From: Lachnospiraceae bacterium
GTDB lineage: Bacteria > Bacillota > Clostridia > Lachnospirales > Lachnospiraceae
DNA length: 42,479 nucleotides
Direction of reading: 5' to 3'
Assembly: GCA_017479285.1 (NCBI GenBank)
Contig: JAFVCL010000019.1
Coordinates: 1 to 42,479 of the forward strand
The translations under genes were made by a program, and so were the position numbers. The number at the start of each line of letters is the position of its first letter. The first letter of the stretch is position 1. Shown piece by piece: positions 7,145-15,271 of the stretch. The notes beneath the pieces are model-generated. The model made no database searches. It was not told where the DNA came from and was given only the letters and a program-made list of their open reading frames with translations.

Positions 7145-9523
7145 TCAAACCTTCTTCAGCACGACCGCACAGTACGATCCGCCCTCGGAAGTGGCTGTGG
7201 CAAGCACATACCTGTACGCGGATGTATCAGCCTTGCCCTCGCTGACACTGTCTCCAAAGAAGTATGCCTTCTGCTCATCTCCCAGCTCACCGGAAAGAGT
7301 AAGTGCTGCGGTTGCAACGCTCAGCGCACTTGCTGCGGCGCGGCTCTCTCCGACATAAGCCCTTACATTGTGTACAGGCTTCGCTGAGCCCAGTAATTTC
7401 TTATATACATTTTTCTCCACGGAGTCAATCTCGCTGCATCCGTTACCGAATCCGTATACCGCATCAATATCACCGATGGTTATTCCGGCATCCTTAAGCG
7501 CAATATCTATTGCCTCCTCAAGTCCCGCCTCGGTGCCTGCGATCTTTCCGTACTCCGTAACCGCGTGGGTCATGCCGTATCCCGCTACCCGGGCGTACTT
7601 CTTTGCACCACGGGCATCAGCGCTTTCTGCGCTCTCAAGTACAACGGTCGTACTTCCGTCCGACATCGCAAAGCCCGTATCTCCGTAAAGCTTCGCGCTT
7701 CCGTTTGCCACATGCCCGAGCTGTCTGTAAAGCTTCTCCATTACCTCGCTGTTCTCGTCCGTACCTGTGGCTAGCATAACCTTTGCATGATTCTGGCGTA
7801 TCTCGTTGTATGCATAGCAAAGGGAGGACATACCGGACTGGGCACCGTTGGTTACGGTTACATTCACGCCTCTCATATTTGTCTTTATCGAAAGATATCC
7901 GCCGGCGGCATTATAAACCGTGGTGGGGAAGTTGAATGCGGAGCCGCTCTTGGTTCCGTTTGCCGTTATATTCTCCTGGAATTTGTAAACCGTCGTAAGA
8001 GGACCGTCATCCGTACCGATTATCATACCGTAATCCTCGGCCTTCTCATCTGCGATCTCGATACCGGCATTCGAGAGAGCCTCAAGTCCGGATACGACCT
8101 GCATAAGAGAGAGCTTGTCAAGCTTACGGTAAAATGCCATCTTTACATCATATTTATCGTAATCATCCTTGGTAGTCTCTGCAAATACGGAGTCTGCGGC
8201 GATGGTCTCACCGTTCTTTACCTTGTCCACATAATTTGCAACTCCGTTTCCAAGAGGGCTTACGATACCCATACCGGTAATGTAGATAGGCTCATCATTT
8301 GCGGTCTCGGCAACATTGCCGGCACCCTTTGAGAATATGATCGAAGCATTGCTTCCGCCGAATGCGAAGGAGTTGCTCATTACGAAGTCGAGCTGCTTTT
8401 CCTTCATCTCGTTGGGCATGAAATCAATCTTTCCTGCCTTCTCGGCAAGTGCTGTCTTATCCTCGTCGGTATAACCGATGGTTGCGGGAATCTTGTTTTC
8501 CACAAGAGCCTTGATAGCGTAGACAGCTTCAATGGCTCCGGCTGCACCGAGGCAGTGTCCCACCATTGCCTTTGTGGAGCTTACGGAAAGATTATCGTTT
8601 ACATCATCAAATATCGCGTGAAGTGAAAGGAACTCGGCCTCGTCATTTTTTGCGGTTCCTGTTCCGTGTGCATTTACATAGTCAATATCCTCGGGCCCCA
8701 GTCCGGAATTTGCAATTGCCGTGCGGATTGCGTACATCTGTCCGATTCCGTCAGGTCTCGGCGCAGTGATATGGTGCGCATCGCTGCTTACCCCTGCCGC
8801 AAGTACATCACAGTATATGCGGGCATTTCTCTTCTGTGCGTGCTCGTAGGACTCTACCACGATAGCTCCGGCACCCTCTCCGAGAGTAATTCCGTTTGAA
8901 TGGTTGAAGGGTGAGCAGGGCTGCTCGGAAAGAGCGTGAAGTGCATGGAATCCGGCAAAAGGAACTGCCGCAAATGCATCCGCGCCACCTACTATAAACA
9001 TATCGGCAACGCCCGCGCGGATAAGCTCGCACGCGTATGCCACGCTTATGCTTCCGGCTGCACACGCATTACCGACATTTGTAATAACACCGCCCGCACC
9101 CACACGGTTTGCGACATGGTTAGCGATGGGGGAAATGGTCATCTTTCTTATGTCCTCGGTCTTTTCTCCGCGTGCGACATAATTCTCGATGCTGACAACT
9201 CCGCCGACACAGCTTCCCATTACAACACCGAATCTGGTGGCATCTTCCTTGCTCATATCTATCCCGGCATCCTTAAATGCCTCCTCGGATGCCTTAAGGC
9301 AAAGCTTTGAAGCTCTGTCAACTCCCTCGTAGGTATCGAGGTCTTCACAGTCAACCTCTGCTCCGAGATTTGCATAGCACTCATCCGCGTTGACTGACTT
9401 TACCTCAGCGATTCCGCTCTTGCTTGCAAGTGCGTTGTCCCAGCACTCCTGAACATTGTTTCCGATGGCATTGATCATACCGAGTCCGGTAACTACACAG
9501 CGGGTATTAATAGGCTTGTTCAT
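7145..9523 (-). CDS. Fused double ketosynthase: active FabF-like KS plus inactive CLF-like domain
   Basis: A 792-residue protein made of two thiolase-fold ketosynthase domains in one chain; ordinary FabF is about 410 residues. Domain 1 (~1-405) keeps the triad Cys154 (GNACAAG), His286 (VNAHGTGT) and His323 (VGHCLGAAGA), so it should condense acyl and malonyl-ACP. Domain 2 (~411-792, starting EPIYITGMGIVSPLGNG) is clearly homologous but the aligned triad is Ala561, Phe692 and Glu726, so it cannot condense. This recalls the KS-alpha/KS-beta (chain-length factor) pair of type II polyketide and aryl-polyene systems, here covalently joined. In an ungapped alignment a Gln (562) sits one position after the lost Cys, not exactly at the Gln of classical CLFs. 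Its neighbours supply ACP, KR, DH, AT and malonyl-CoA. The product is unknown. Confidence 0.88.
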   Translation of the reverse strand: MNKPINTRCVVTGLGMINAIGNNVQECWDNALASKSGIAEVKSVNADECYANLGAEVDCEDLDTYEGVDRASKLCLKASEEAFKDAGIDMSKEDATRFGVVMGSCVGGVVSIENYVARGEKTEDIRKMTISPIANHVANRVGAGGVITNVGNACAAGSISVAYACELIRAGVADMFIVGGADAFAAVPFAGFHALHALSEQPCSPFNHSNGITLGEGAGAIVVESYEHAQKRNARIYCDVLAAGVSSDAHHITAPRPDGIGQMYAIRTAIANSGLGPEDIDYVNAHGTGTAKNDEAEFLSLHAIFDDVNDNLSVSSTKAMVGHCLGAAGAIEAVYAIKALVENKIPATIGYTDEDKTALAEKAGKIDFMPNEMKEKQLDFVMSNSFAFGGSNASIIFSKGAGNVAETANDEPIYITGMGIVSPLGNGVANYVDKVKNGETIAADSVFAETTKDDYDKYDVKMAFYRKLDKLSLMQVVSGLEALSNAGIEIADEKAEDYGMIIGTDDGPLTTVYKFQENITANGTKSGSAFNFPTTVYNAAGGYLSIKTNMRGVNVTVTNGAQSGMSSLCYAYNEIRQNHAKVMLATGTDENSEVMEKLYRQLGHVANGSAKLYGDTGFAMSDGSTTVVLESAESADARGAKKYARVAGYGMTHAVTEYGKIAGTEAGLEEAIDIALKDAGITIGDIDAVYGFGNGCSEIDSVEKNVYKKLLGSAKPVHNVRAYVGESRAAASALSVATAALTLSGELGDEQKAYFFGDSVSEGKADTSAYRYVLATATSEGGSYCAVVLKKV

Positions 9524-9557
9524 TTATCTGCTTCCTTTCAGAATTTTATACACAACT

Positions 9558-9706
9558 TTTAACCGGCTTACCCTTTCGGGGTCCGGTTAAAGATTGACTT
9601 CCAATTGTGGTAATATAAGGATTGCTCATATTCGCGTGTATCTGATGGCTGCTTATCCCTGCGTGCAGGCACGGCGGCTAAACAGCCATCGATCCGCTTA
9701 TATTAC
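9558..9706 (-). promoter_or_regulatory. Structured intergenic RNA between ACP and ketosynthase genes
   Basis: The 179-bp gap between acpP and the ketosynthase gene is unusually structured. A perfect 10-bp pairing joins GTAATATAAG (9610-9619) with CTTATATTAC (9697-9706) and overlaps the ACP stop codon. Inside it, GATGGCTG (9644-9651) pairs with CAGCCATC (9683-9690), with a further CCTG/CAGG hairpin (9658-9669). Separately, TTTAACCGG (9558-9566) pairs perfectly with CCGGTTAAA (9583-9591), with CCC/GGG continuing inward. No U-tract follows either on the minus strand, so these are not plain terminators. A processing, stability or attenuation element setting ACP:KS stoichiometry is my inference. 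Confidence 0.5.
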
Positions 9707-9951
9707 ATGTGCTCAACTACATACTTGGTAAGGCTGGTGATGTTGTAGAAATGCTCCTTGGGAACACCGGTCATAACTACACCATACTCATTGTCGATGC
9801 AGGAAATGATCTCAAGTGAATCTACAGAATCAAGTCCGATACCTTCGTTGAAAAGAGCGATATCGTAATCGAGCTCCTCCTCGGGAATGTTGAGGTTCTC
9901 AGATAACATGCTCTTGATCTTTGCAGCTACTTCAAGTTCTTTCTCGTTCAT
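9703..9951 (-). CDS. Acyl carrier protein
   Basis: An 82-residue acyl carrier protein. The phosphopantetheine attachment serine is Ser42 in GLDSVDSLEI; the usual housekeeping motif is DSLD, and DSVD is a conservative variant. I chose the ATG at 9951 (MNEKELEVAAKI), preceded by AAAGGATAAGAAA, over a longer frame opening at 10002 with no good ribosome binding site. It carries growing acyl chains between the KS, KR, DH and AT encoded downstream. Its sequence around the Ser and in helix III (VVMTGVPKEHFYNI) departs from the standard FAS ACP, which fits a dedicated carrier for this operon. The gene is flanked on both sides by structured spacers. Confidence 0.9.
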   Translation of the reverse strand: MNEKELEVAAKIKSMLSENLNIPEEELDYDIALFNEGIGLDSVDSLEIISCIDNEYGVVMTGVPKEHFYNITSLTKYVVEHM

Positions 9952-10061
9952 TTTCTTATCCTTTCGTTTCCTTTGGTTCCGGGCCGGCAGTCCTGCACAC
10001 ACCCAAAACCTCGTAATATATGAATCCGCTTTGCGGTCATAATCATATCATCCCGGCAGGT

Positions 10062-10694
10062 CTACACCTCACCGTTTTTCAGTTTCTCCCCAAGCCCTTC
10101 TATATAGCTCCGGCTCTCCTCGCAGTATTTCTTAAGCACAAGTGAGGGTCTTCCCTTTTCGTGAAGGTCGAAATCAAGCGGTTTCCCGATAACAAGATGG
10201 GTCAGCCTGAAGGGTTTTATCTTGCGGCTTATGAACATCGGTACCGGAGTGGCATCCGTCTGCTTTGCGAGCACGAGAAAGCCCGGCTTAAAGGTATCCA
10301 TACAGCCGGCCGGTGAGGTATGTCCCTCCGGCAGAATATATACAGACGCGCCGTCCTTCATTATCCCGGTCGTCTTTTCGAGCCAGTCCGTATCCATCCC
10401 GCTCTTTCTGTCTATGGAGATATACGGCAGATTCCTGAAGAGCCAGTTTATCGGCTTTTTATCATACCAGTCCTTCCCCACAAAGGTCCAGACTCTGTAT
10501 CTGTGGAGCAGCCTTGTTATAAAAAGGCCTTCGACATATCCGAGGTGGTTTGAAAAAACTATACAGCTTCCTTCAAGCGCTTTCTCGGTAGCCTTCCTGT
10601 CCTCCCAGTGGATCTTCATCGGGTAAAGGACTCGCAGTACGGGATAAGCGATAAAAAATATCCCCCTCGCTATTACCTTTAAAACTCCGTTCAT
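10062..10694 (-). CDS. PlsC-like lysophospholipid/ACP acyltransferase
   Basis: A 210-residue 1-acyl-glycerol-3-phosphate acyltransferase (LPLAT/PlsC) family protein. An N-terminal hydrophobic segment (~residues 5-22) suggests membrane association. The HX4D motif appears as NHLGYVEG, with Glu in place of the usual Asp, and a later block reads ILPEGHTS in place of the common EGTRS. The start codon overlaps the stop of the upstream reductase by one base (TAATG), so translation is coupled. In this operon it probably transfers the finished acyl chain from the ACP to a glycolipid or phospholipid acceptor; PlsC-type enzymes play this part in aryl-polyene clusters too. The acceptor is unknown. Confidence 0.8.
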   Translation of the reverse strand: MNGVLKVIARGIFFIAYPVLRVLYPMKIHWEDRKATEKALEGSCIVFSNHLGYVEGLFITRLLHRYRVWTFVGKDWYDKKPINWLFRNLPYISIDRKSGMDTDWLEKTTGIMKDGASVYILPEGHTSPAGCMDTFKPGFLVLAKQTDATPVPMFISRKIKPFRLTHLVIGKPLDFDLHEKGRPSLVLKKYCEESRSYIEGLGEKLKNGEV

Positions 10695-11446
10695 TACTGC
10701 GCCTGACCCTTTCTGCCGTAAGGTCCCACATTCGGGTCGTCCCAGTTGAGATTTATAAGGCGCTCGAAGGTATTATGTCCGAGCATCGGAACCGCGAGCT
10801 TTGAAAGAGTCTCCTCACTCACCCTTCCGGTCCTTGCAAACTCGGCTCCGGCCTCGGTGAATTTTACAAGATACTTGTCGACCTTGCCCTGAAGGGTTTC
10901 CTCGGCAAGCATACCGCCCTGTGAGGCAGTGATAAGCGTGTAGTTACCCTCACCGCAGATAATATCATACTGCTGCTTTATCGGGCCGTAGCACCCTTCC
11001 GTCTTCTCGTAGCCGCAGCTGGAGACAAGGACAAGCTTCTTCTGCATAAGCTCGGGATAACGCATCTTGTGGAGAAAGCTTCCGCTCTCCTCGTTTCCTC
11101 CCACGCCCCTGTACTCGGAGACATAGGAAATCATTCTGTCGACAAAGGCCTTCATCTTTGAGGGCTGACCAAAAAAATAAAGCGGAAAGCTCTCGATGAT
11201 AACATCATTTGCCATAACAAGATCCCGGAGTTCATCCATATCATCATGGATAATGCACTTACCGCGGTCGTTTTTCCAGCAGCTAAGGCATCCAAGGCAA
11301 TGTTCGATTTTCTTATCCCTGAGCAGTACCTCTGTAACCTCGGCATCGGGGACCGTCCCGGTAATTCCGCGCACAAAAGCGTGAGCCACCTTTATTGACG
11401 AGCTGCGATCTCCGCGCATACTGCCGTTCAGCAAAAGGATCTTCAT
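10694..11446 (-). CDS. NADPH-dependent FMN reductase / flavodoxin-like oxidoreductase
   Basis: A flavodoxin-fold oxidoreductase of about 250 residues. It begins MKILLLNGSMRGDRSSS, the FMN-phosphate loop of the NADPH-dependent FMN reductase family, and contains LGCLSCWKNDRGKCIIHDD, a Cys-containing loop common to iron-sulfur flavoproteins and related quinone reductases. I place the start at 11446, where GGAG lies about eight bases upstream; an in-frame ATG at 11479 lacks a ribosome binding site. It is the first gene of the lipid operon and overlaps the acyltransferase by one base. It is not a FabK-type enoyl reductase (that is a TIM barrel), so its role in the pathway, perhaps a redox tailoring step, is open. 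Confidence 0.8.
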   Translation of the reverse strand: MKILLLNGSMRGDRSSSIKVAHAFVRGITGTVPDAEVTEVLLRDKKIEHCLGCLSCWKNDRGKCIIHDDMDELRDLVMANDVIIESFPLYFFGQPSKMKAFVDRMISYVSEYRGVGGNEESGSFLHKMRYPELMQKKLVLVSSCGYEKTEGCYGPIKQQYDIICGEGNYTLITASQGGMLAEETLQGKVDKYLVKFTEAGAEFARTGRVSEETLSKLAVPMLGHNTFERLINLNWDDPNVGPYGRKGQAQ

Positions 11447-11568
11447 ACTGAAACTCCGTAATCTGAGACCGGTAAGCATCCGGCTTTATACAACGCTTTA
11501 TTCTCTCACATATTTCAAAATAAGGCAACCCTAAAACCGTGAGTTTATTTTTTTTTCAGATGCTTATA

Positions 11569-11597
11569 TTTACTATATTGCGCAATTTTGCTAAAAT
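11569..11597 (+). promoter_or_regulatory. Probable promoter of the diguanylate cyclase gene
   Basis: Plus-strand -35 TTTACT (11569-11574), 17-bp spacer, -10 TAAAAT (11592-11597), about 55 bases upstream of the GGAGG-preceded ATG at 11660. The divergent lipid operon must start in the same ~210-bp gap, but I find no convincing minus-strand promoter there. Confidence 0.5.
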
Positions 11598-11659
11598 ATT
11601 TCATAAGTGGGCGGATTTTTTGTCCGTTTACTATAAAACAAGTATTTGGAGGCCTTACT

Positions 11660-12973
11660 ATGGCTGATGATTTTAAAGTAAAAAACGGAATTTCCCAAAA
11701 GCTTTTGGTCATTGTTATAATCCCAATGCTTCTGCTTACCGCCGTCGCTACAATAATCGGGTATAATCTTACGCTTTCCGCCCTTACAGAGCAATTAAAA
11801 AAAGAACTTACCACCGCGGCGGCAATGACCGGGCTGACTATCGACACGCTGGTTCCCGGAGACTATTCGCTTACCGGGGATGAATCCCTAAGCCTTTATA
11901 AAGGCGAGACGGATATAACCCGCCGCTACGAGCTTGTGGATACCGTGGGGGAAGCCACCGGACTCGAACTCAGCCTTATCTATCGCGATACAAGAATCCT
12001 TACCACGATCCGTGACCGCGAAGGACTGAGAGTAGTCGGAACCGGACTTGCCGACCAGGTAAAGTCAAAGATAAATGTCTCCCCCGACGGACTCTTTTAC
12101 GATAAAACCCTTATCAATAGGGAGAATTATTTCTCATATTACTATCCACTGTACAACTCCGACGGCACCTTCACCGGCGCCATCGAGGTCTGCAGTCCCT
12201 ACTCTCCGGTGGCGTCCCTTGCCTGGAGATCCGTGCTGATAACATCCGGACTCATCCTTGCAGTCATGGTACTGCTTATAGTTTTGATCTTTAACCACAA
12301 TAAGAGTTCCAACATTGCAATTGAAAAGCTTCTTAAATTCACAAAACTTGCCTCCTCCGGAAACGATTCCGCGGAGCTGGACAGCAGCGTTATCTCAAGG
12401 GACGACGAGCTCGGGTCCATCGGAACAAGTGTCCTCGAGATGCACCGCTCCATGCGGGATATGATGGACAAGGATGCGCTTACCAAGTTATTTAACCGCC
12501 GCAGCGCAAACCGCAAGCTCGATCTTATCCGTTCTCATTACGAGAAGGACGGAAAGCCTTACTCGGTTGCCATCGGCGATATCGACTTCTTTAAAAAGGT
12601 CAACGACACCTACGGACACGATGCCGGCGACCTGGTGCTTGTAACGGTGGCAAACCTTCTCCAGAAGCACCTTAAGCCCCTCGGCTTTGTGGCAAGATGG
12701 GGCGGCGAAGAGTTTCTTATGGTATTTGACAAGCTGGATCTTGCGCCCTCGGAGAAAGAGCTCTGGAATATACTCGAGGAAATGCGCGCTACCGAGATTG
12801 ATTACGATGGTACGATCTTAAAGGTCACCATGAGCTTCGGTGTTGTATGCGCCCCCGAGCTTCCCCAGGACGATCTCATAAAGCTTGCCGACGAGCACCT
12901 CTACTATGCCAAGGAGAGCGGCCGTAACCGCGTAACCGCTTTTATCCCGGTAGAGGACTCCCCTGTGGAGTAG
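11660..12973 (+). CDS. Membrane-bound diguanylate cyclase with extracytoplasmic sensor
   Basis: About 437 residues from the ATG at 11660 (MADDFKVKNG), which has GGAGG seven bases upstream; a longer frame from 11588 lacks one. An N-terminal transmembrane helix (LLVIVIIPMLLLTAVATIIG), an extracytoplasmic single-Cache-like domain of ~150 residues and a second helix (LITSGLILAVMVLLIVLIF) lead into a cytoplasmic linker. The GGDEF domain is marked by DALTKLFNRRSAN, DIDFFKKVNDTYGHDAGD and the signature GGEEF. GGEEF is an active variant, so it should make cyclic di-GMP. The RxxD inhibitory site is absent (KPLG in its place), which suggests no product inhibition. It is divergent from the lipid operon. 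Confidence 0.92.
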   Translation: MADDFKVKNGISQKLLVIVIIPMLLLTAVATIIGYNLTLSALTEQLKKELTTAAAMTGLTIDTLVPGDYSLTGDESLSLYKGETDITRRYELVDTVGEATGLELSLIYRDTRILTTIRDREGLRVVGTGLADQVKSKINVSPDGLFYDKTLINRENYFSYYYPLYNSDGTFTGAIEVCSPYSPVASLAWRSVLITSGLILAVMVLLIVLIFNHNKSSNIAIEKLLKFTKLASSGNDSAELDSSVISRDDELGSIGTSVLEMHRSMRDMMDKDALTKLFNRRSANRKLDLIRSHYEKDGKPYSVAIGDIDFFKKVNDTYGHDAGDLVLVTVANLLQKHLKPLGFVARWGGEEFLMVFDKLDLAPSEKELWNILEEMRATEIDYDGTILKVTMSFGVVCAPELPQDDLIKLADEHLYYAKESGRNRVTAFIPVEDSPVE

Positions 12974-13059
12974 CCTTTTCCGGCATAAGACTCCCCGCTT
13001 TCAAAAGCGATAAAACATACCGCAATTTTGCGGAGCAAATTGAAGCCATAGCCAAAAGA

Positions 13060-13088
13060 CGCCGGCAAGAACTGCCGGCGCCTTTTTT
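13060..13088 (+). terminator. Intrinsic terminator (bidirectional) after the diguanylate cyclase
   Basis: Perfect 8-bp stem CGCCGGCA (13060-13067) / TGCCGGCG (13073-13080) with an AGAAC loop, followed by CCTTTTTT. On the minus strand the same stem is followed by TCTTTTGG, so it may also serve the convergent hydrogenase-like gene that ends at 13170. Confidence 0.85.
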
Positions 13089-13169
13089 CAAATAATCTCT
13101 TATACAGTTGTCTGTTTTCTTTATACGCATATTGCTTCGCAAAGGGTTTCATAAAGCATATCACTGCCC

Positions 13170-15119
13170 TTACTCAGCCTGTGCAGCAAGGTTTTCCAGC
13201 TCCTTACCGACTCTGTCAACCGTCTCAAGAATGATATTGGCGGAAGCAGATATCTCCTCAGCCGAAGCCGCAAGGTTCTGGGTCCTTGAGTTTACACTGT
13301 TGACGATCTCCAGGAGCTTTCTTGTATCATCGACGATCTTCTCGATAGCGGTTCTGATCGCTGTATTATTTACCGCTGTACCCTCGGCAGTCTCTCTTGA
13401 GTCGGATGCCAGGGAATTGATCTCGTCCGCAACGACCGCAAAGCCTCTTCCCGCTTCTCCCGCTCTCGCTGCCTCGATGGAAGCATTAAGTGCAAGAAGG
13501 TTTGTCTGGGATGCGATATCCACAACCCTTGCGTTACTGTTTTCGAGTTCCTTTAAAGCATTAAGAATATTGTCCATGGAATCATTCATTTCGCGGCAGA
13601 ACTCATCAACCTCTCCCACATCCTGTGAAATTCCGGTACTCTCGTGGGCATTCATCTCGTTGCCGTCAACCATCTCGCCGATGGACATTCTCAGGGCTTC
13701 AAAGTTCTCATTGACAACCTTGATCGTCTCAAAGAGAGCGTTCTTCTGGCGGTCGAGCTGTTCCTTCTCATGTACCACCATAGCCTGTGCGCTCTCGCGC
13801 TCCTCCTCAACAAGTCCCTTGAGGTAGTGTACGCAGTTGTCCTTGTGGTTAAAGCCGTTAAATATGGCGGTAGCCATTTCCTTACAGGTCTCATATCCGC
13901 AGCACGAGCAGTTGATAATTCTCTGTTCCTCCGTGCGTTTACCCATCTCGTTAAAGATACGGTCAAGATCCGCTGCGCTCGGCATCTTTATCGGACATGT
14001 CTTTGATCTGTCGGTATAATGCCTTAAATAGTCGTTCAGATCAAGACCCGCAAACTGCTTGTTCAGTGCGGCAAGTCTCTGTGCCGGGGTAAGTTTCTTT
14101 GCCCAGGCGCCCTTCTTGCCATCCTTCTTAACCGACTCACGGATCTTTAACAGAGCGTAAAGCGCATCATCCGTCTCGGATATCTTCGGATCGGTTCCTG
14201 TTCCGCAGATACATCCGTTCTCGCAGTTAAGAGCATCTATGAATAGATATGGAGTCTTTGCTCCCTTGATCCTGTCCTTGTTTTCCTGGAGGAAGTGGTA
14301 CATTCTCTTTTCTCCCTCGATCTGGCGGATAAACACGCTCTCGCCGAGGAGCCAGTATACATTCTCCTTAAGTCCGCCGGGTGTCGGGTAGATTGAACCG
14401 AGGCCGTACTCTATCTCATCGGAGCAGGGCGCACCCTTGATATTGTTCTTGCGGACATACTCCATAAGGTGATCAAAGGTAACATTGTACGAAATATATC
14501 CCTTGTTGTTCGGATCATCGATTTCCATCTTCTTTGCGATACAGGGGCTTATGAACGCAAGCTTGTCCTTTATTCCCATTGTCTTTTTCGCGTAGATGGC
14601 TGCGCACATCATCGGGCTCTGTACGGGGAAAAGCTTGGGAAGAAGCTCGGGCATATATCTCTCGATGTAACCTACTACCGCAGGGCAGGGCTGTGAAATG
14701 CCCCCAAGGAAATTGTTCTTCTGGATATAATTGATATATCCCCAGGTGGTAATATCGGCACCGAAGGAAACGCTTATAAAGCGCTTGACTCCGAGAGCCT
14801 TGAGGCCTCCCAGTACGCTCTCATACTCCCTGGGATAATTTGCCTTAAAAGCGGGAGCGATCAGAACGGAAATATTCTCACCCTTTTTAAGATCATCGAA
14901 AAATCTCTGGGTATCATCACGGTATTCCCTTGCTCCATGCATACAAACATCAAAGCAGGCTCCGCAGGCTATGCATCTGTCTCCATCGACATCAATCCGG
15001 GATTTACCGTTTTCATCCGCATCCTCGGATACGCAGGCACCTAATGCGCTGCAGACTCCGATACACTTATTACAGCCGACGCACTGATCATTTGTAAAAA
15101 CAAGTCCTTCTCCCAACAT
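13170..15119 (-). CDS. Soluble ferredoxin / [FeFe]-hydrogenase-like / methyl-accepting chemotaxis fusion
   Basis: A 649-residue cytoplasmic protein with no membrane segment. In order: two 4Fe-4S ferredoxin motifs (Cys13, 16, 19, 23 and Cys49, 52, 55, 59); an [FeFe]-hydrogenase H-cluster-like domain (~75-320); a further four-Cys iron-sulfur module (Cys404, 407, 412, 429); a coiled linker; and a chemoreceptor signalling domain whose hairpin tip is [19 protein letters not shown] (~537-555). The hydrogenase domain keeps all four cluster cysteines (Cys145, 193, 299, 303) and the L2 Lys, but the proton-relay Cys of TSCCP is replaced (SQPCP, Pro144) and L2 reads SPC rather than MPC. It is therefore more likely a redox or H2 sensor signalling to CheA than a catalytic hydrogenase. 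No CheR-binding pentapeptide is seen at the C terminus. Confidence 0.88.
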   Translation of the reverse strand: MLGEGLVFTNDQCVGCNKCIGVCSALGACVSEDADENGKSRIDVDGDRCIACGACFDVCMHGAREYRDDTQRFFDDLKKGENISVLIAPAFKANYPREYESVLGGLKALGVKRFISVSFGADITTWGYINYIQKNNFLGGISQPCPAVVGYIERYMPELLPKLFPVQSPMMCAAIYAKKTMGIKDKLAFISPCIAKKMEIDDPNNKGYISYNVTFDHLMEYVRKNNIKGAPCSDEIEYGLGSIYPTPGGLKENVYWLLGESVFIRQIEGEKRMYHFLQENKDRIKGAKTPYLFIDALNCENGCICGTGTDPKISETDDALYALLKIRESVKKDGKKGAWAKKLTPAQRLAALNKQFAGLDLNDYLRHYTDRSKTCPIKMPSAADLDRIFNEMGKRTEEQRIINCSCCGYETCKEMATAIFNGFNHKDNCVHYLKGLVEEERESAQAMVVHEKEQLDRQKNALFETIKVVNENFEALRMSIGEMVDGNEMNAHESTGISQDVGEVDEFCREMNDSMDNILNALKELENSNARVVDIASQTNLLALNASIEAARAGEAGRGFAVVADEINSLASDSRETAEGTAVNNTAIRTAIEKIVDDTRKLLEIVNSVNSRTQNLAASAEEISASANIILETVDRVGKELENLAAQAE

Positions 15120-15246
15120 AATCCATTTCTCCCTTTCATTTTTAACACTTGAACAGTGATCATCAGTGAACGGTACTGAAATTATTATACATCGTTTTGA
15201 CGATAAAAAGTATCAATTATTTAATCTATCACATTTTCCGTACAAA

Positions 15247-15262
15247 ACCGTTACAAAACGGT
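15247..15262 (-). terminator. Weak intrinsic terminator after the response regulator operon
   Basis: On the minus strand ACCGTT (15262-15257) pairs with AACGGT (15252-15247) around a TTGT loop, followed by TTTTGT. It lies just beyond the response regulator stop and upstream of the hydrogenase-like gene. Confidence 0.45.
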
Positions 15263-15271
15263 AAACCCCCG

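Noticed and set aside
7145-8300. Classical KSQ/CLF glutamine in the second ketosynthase half
   Set aside because: In the ungapped alignment the lost catalytic Cys corresponds to Ala561 and the Gln is one position later, so I do not claim the decarboxylating Gln of classical CLFs.
10694-11446. Enoyl-ACP reductase for the lipid operon
   Set aside because: The sequence has the flavodoxin-fold FMN loop and a Cys-rich loop, not the TIM-barrel FabK or SDR FabI/FabL pattern.
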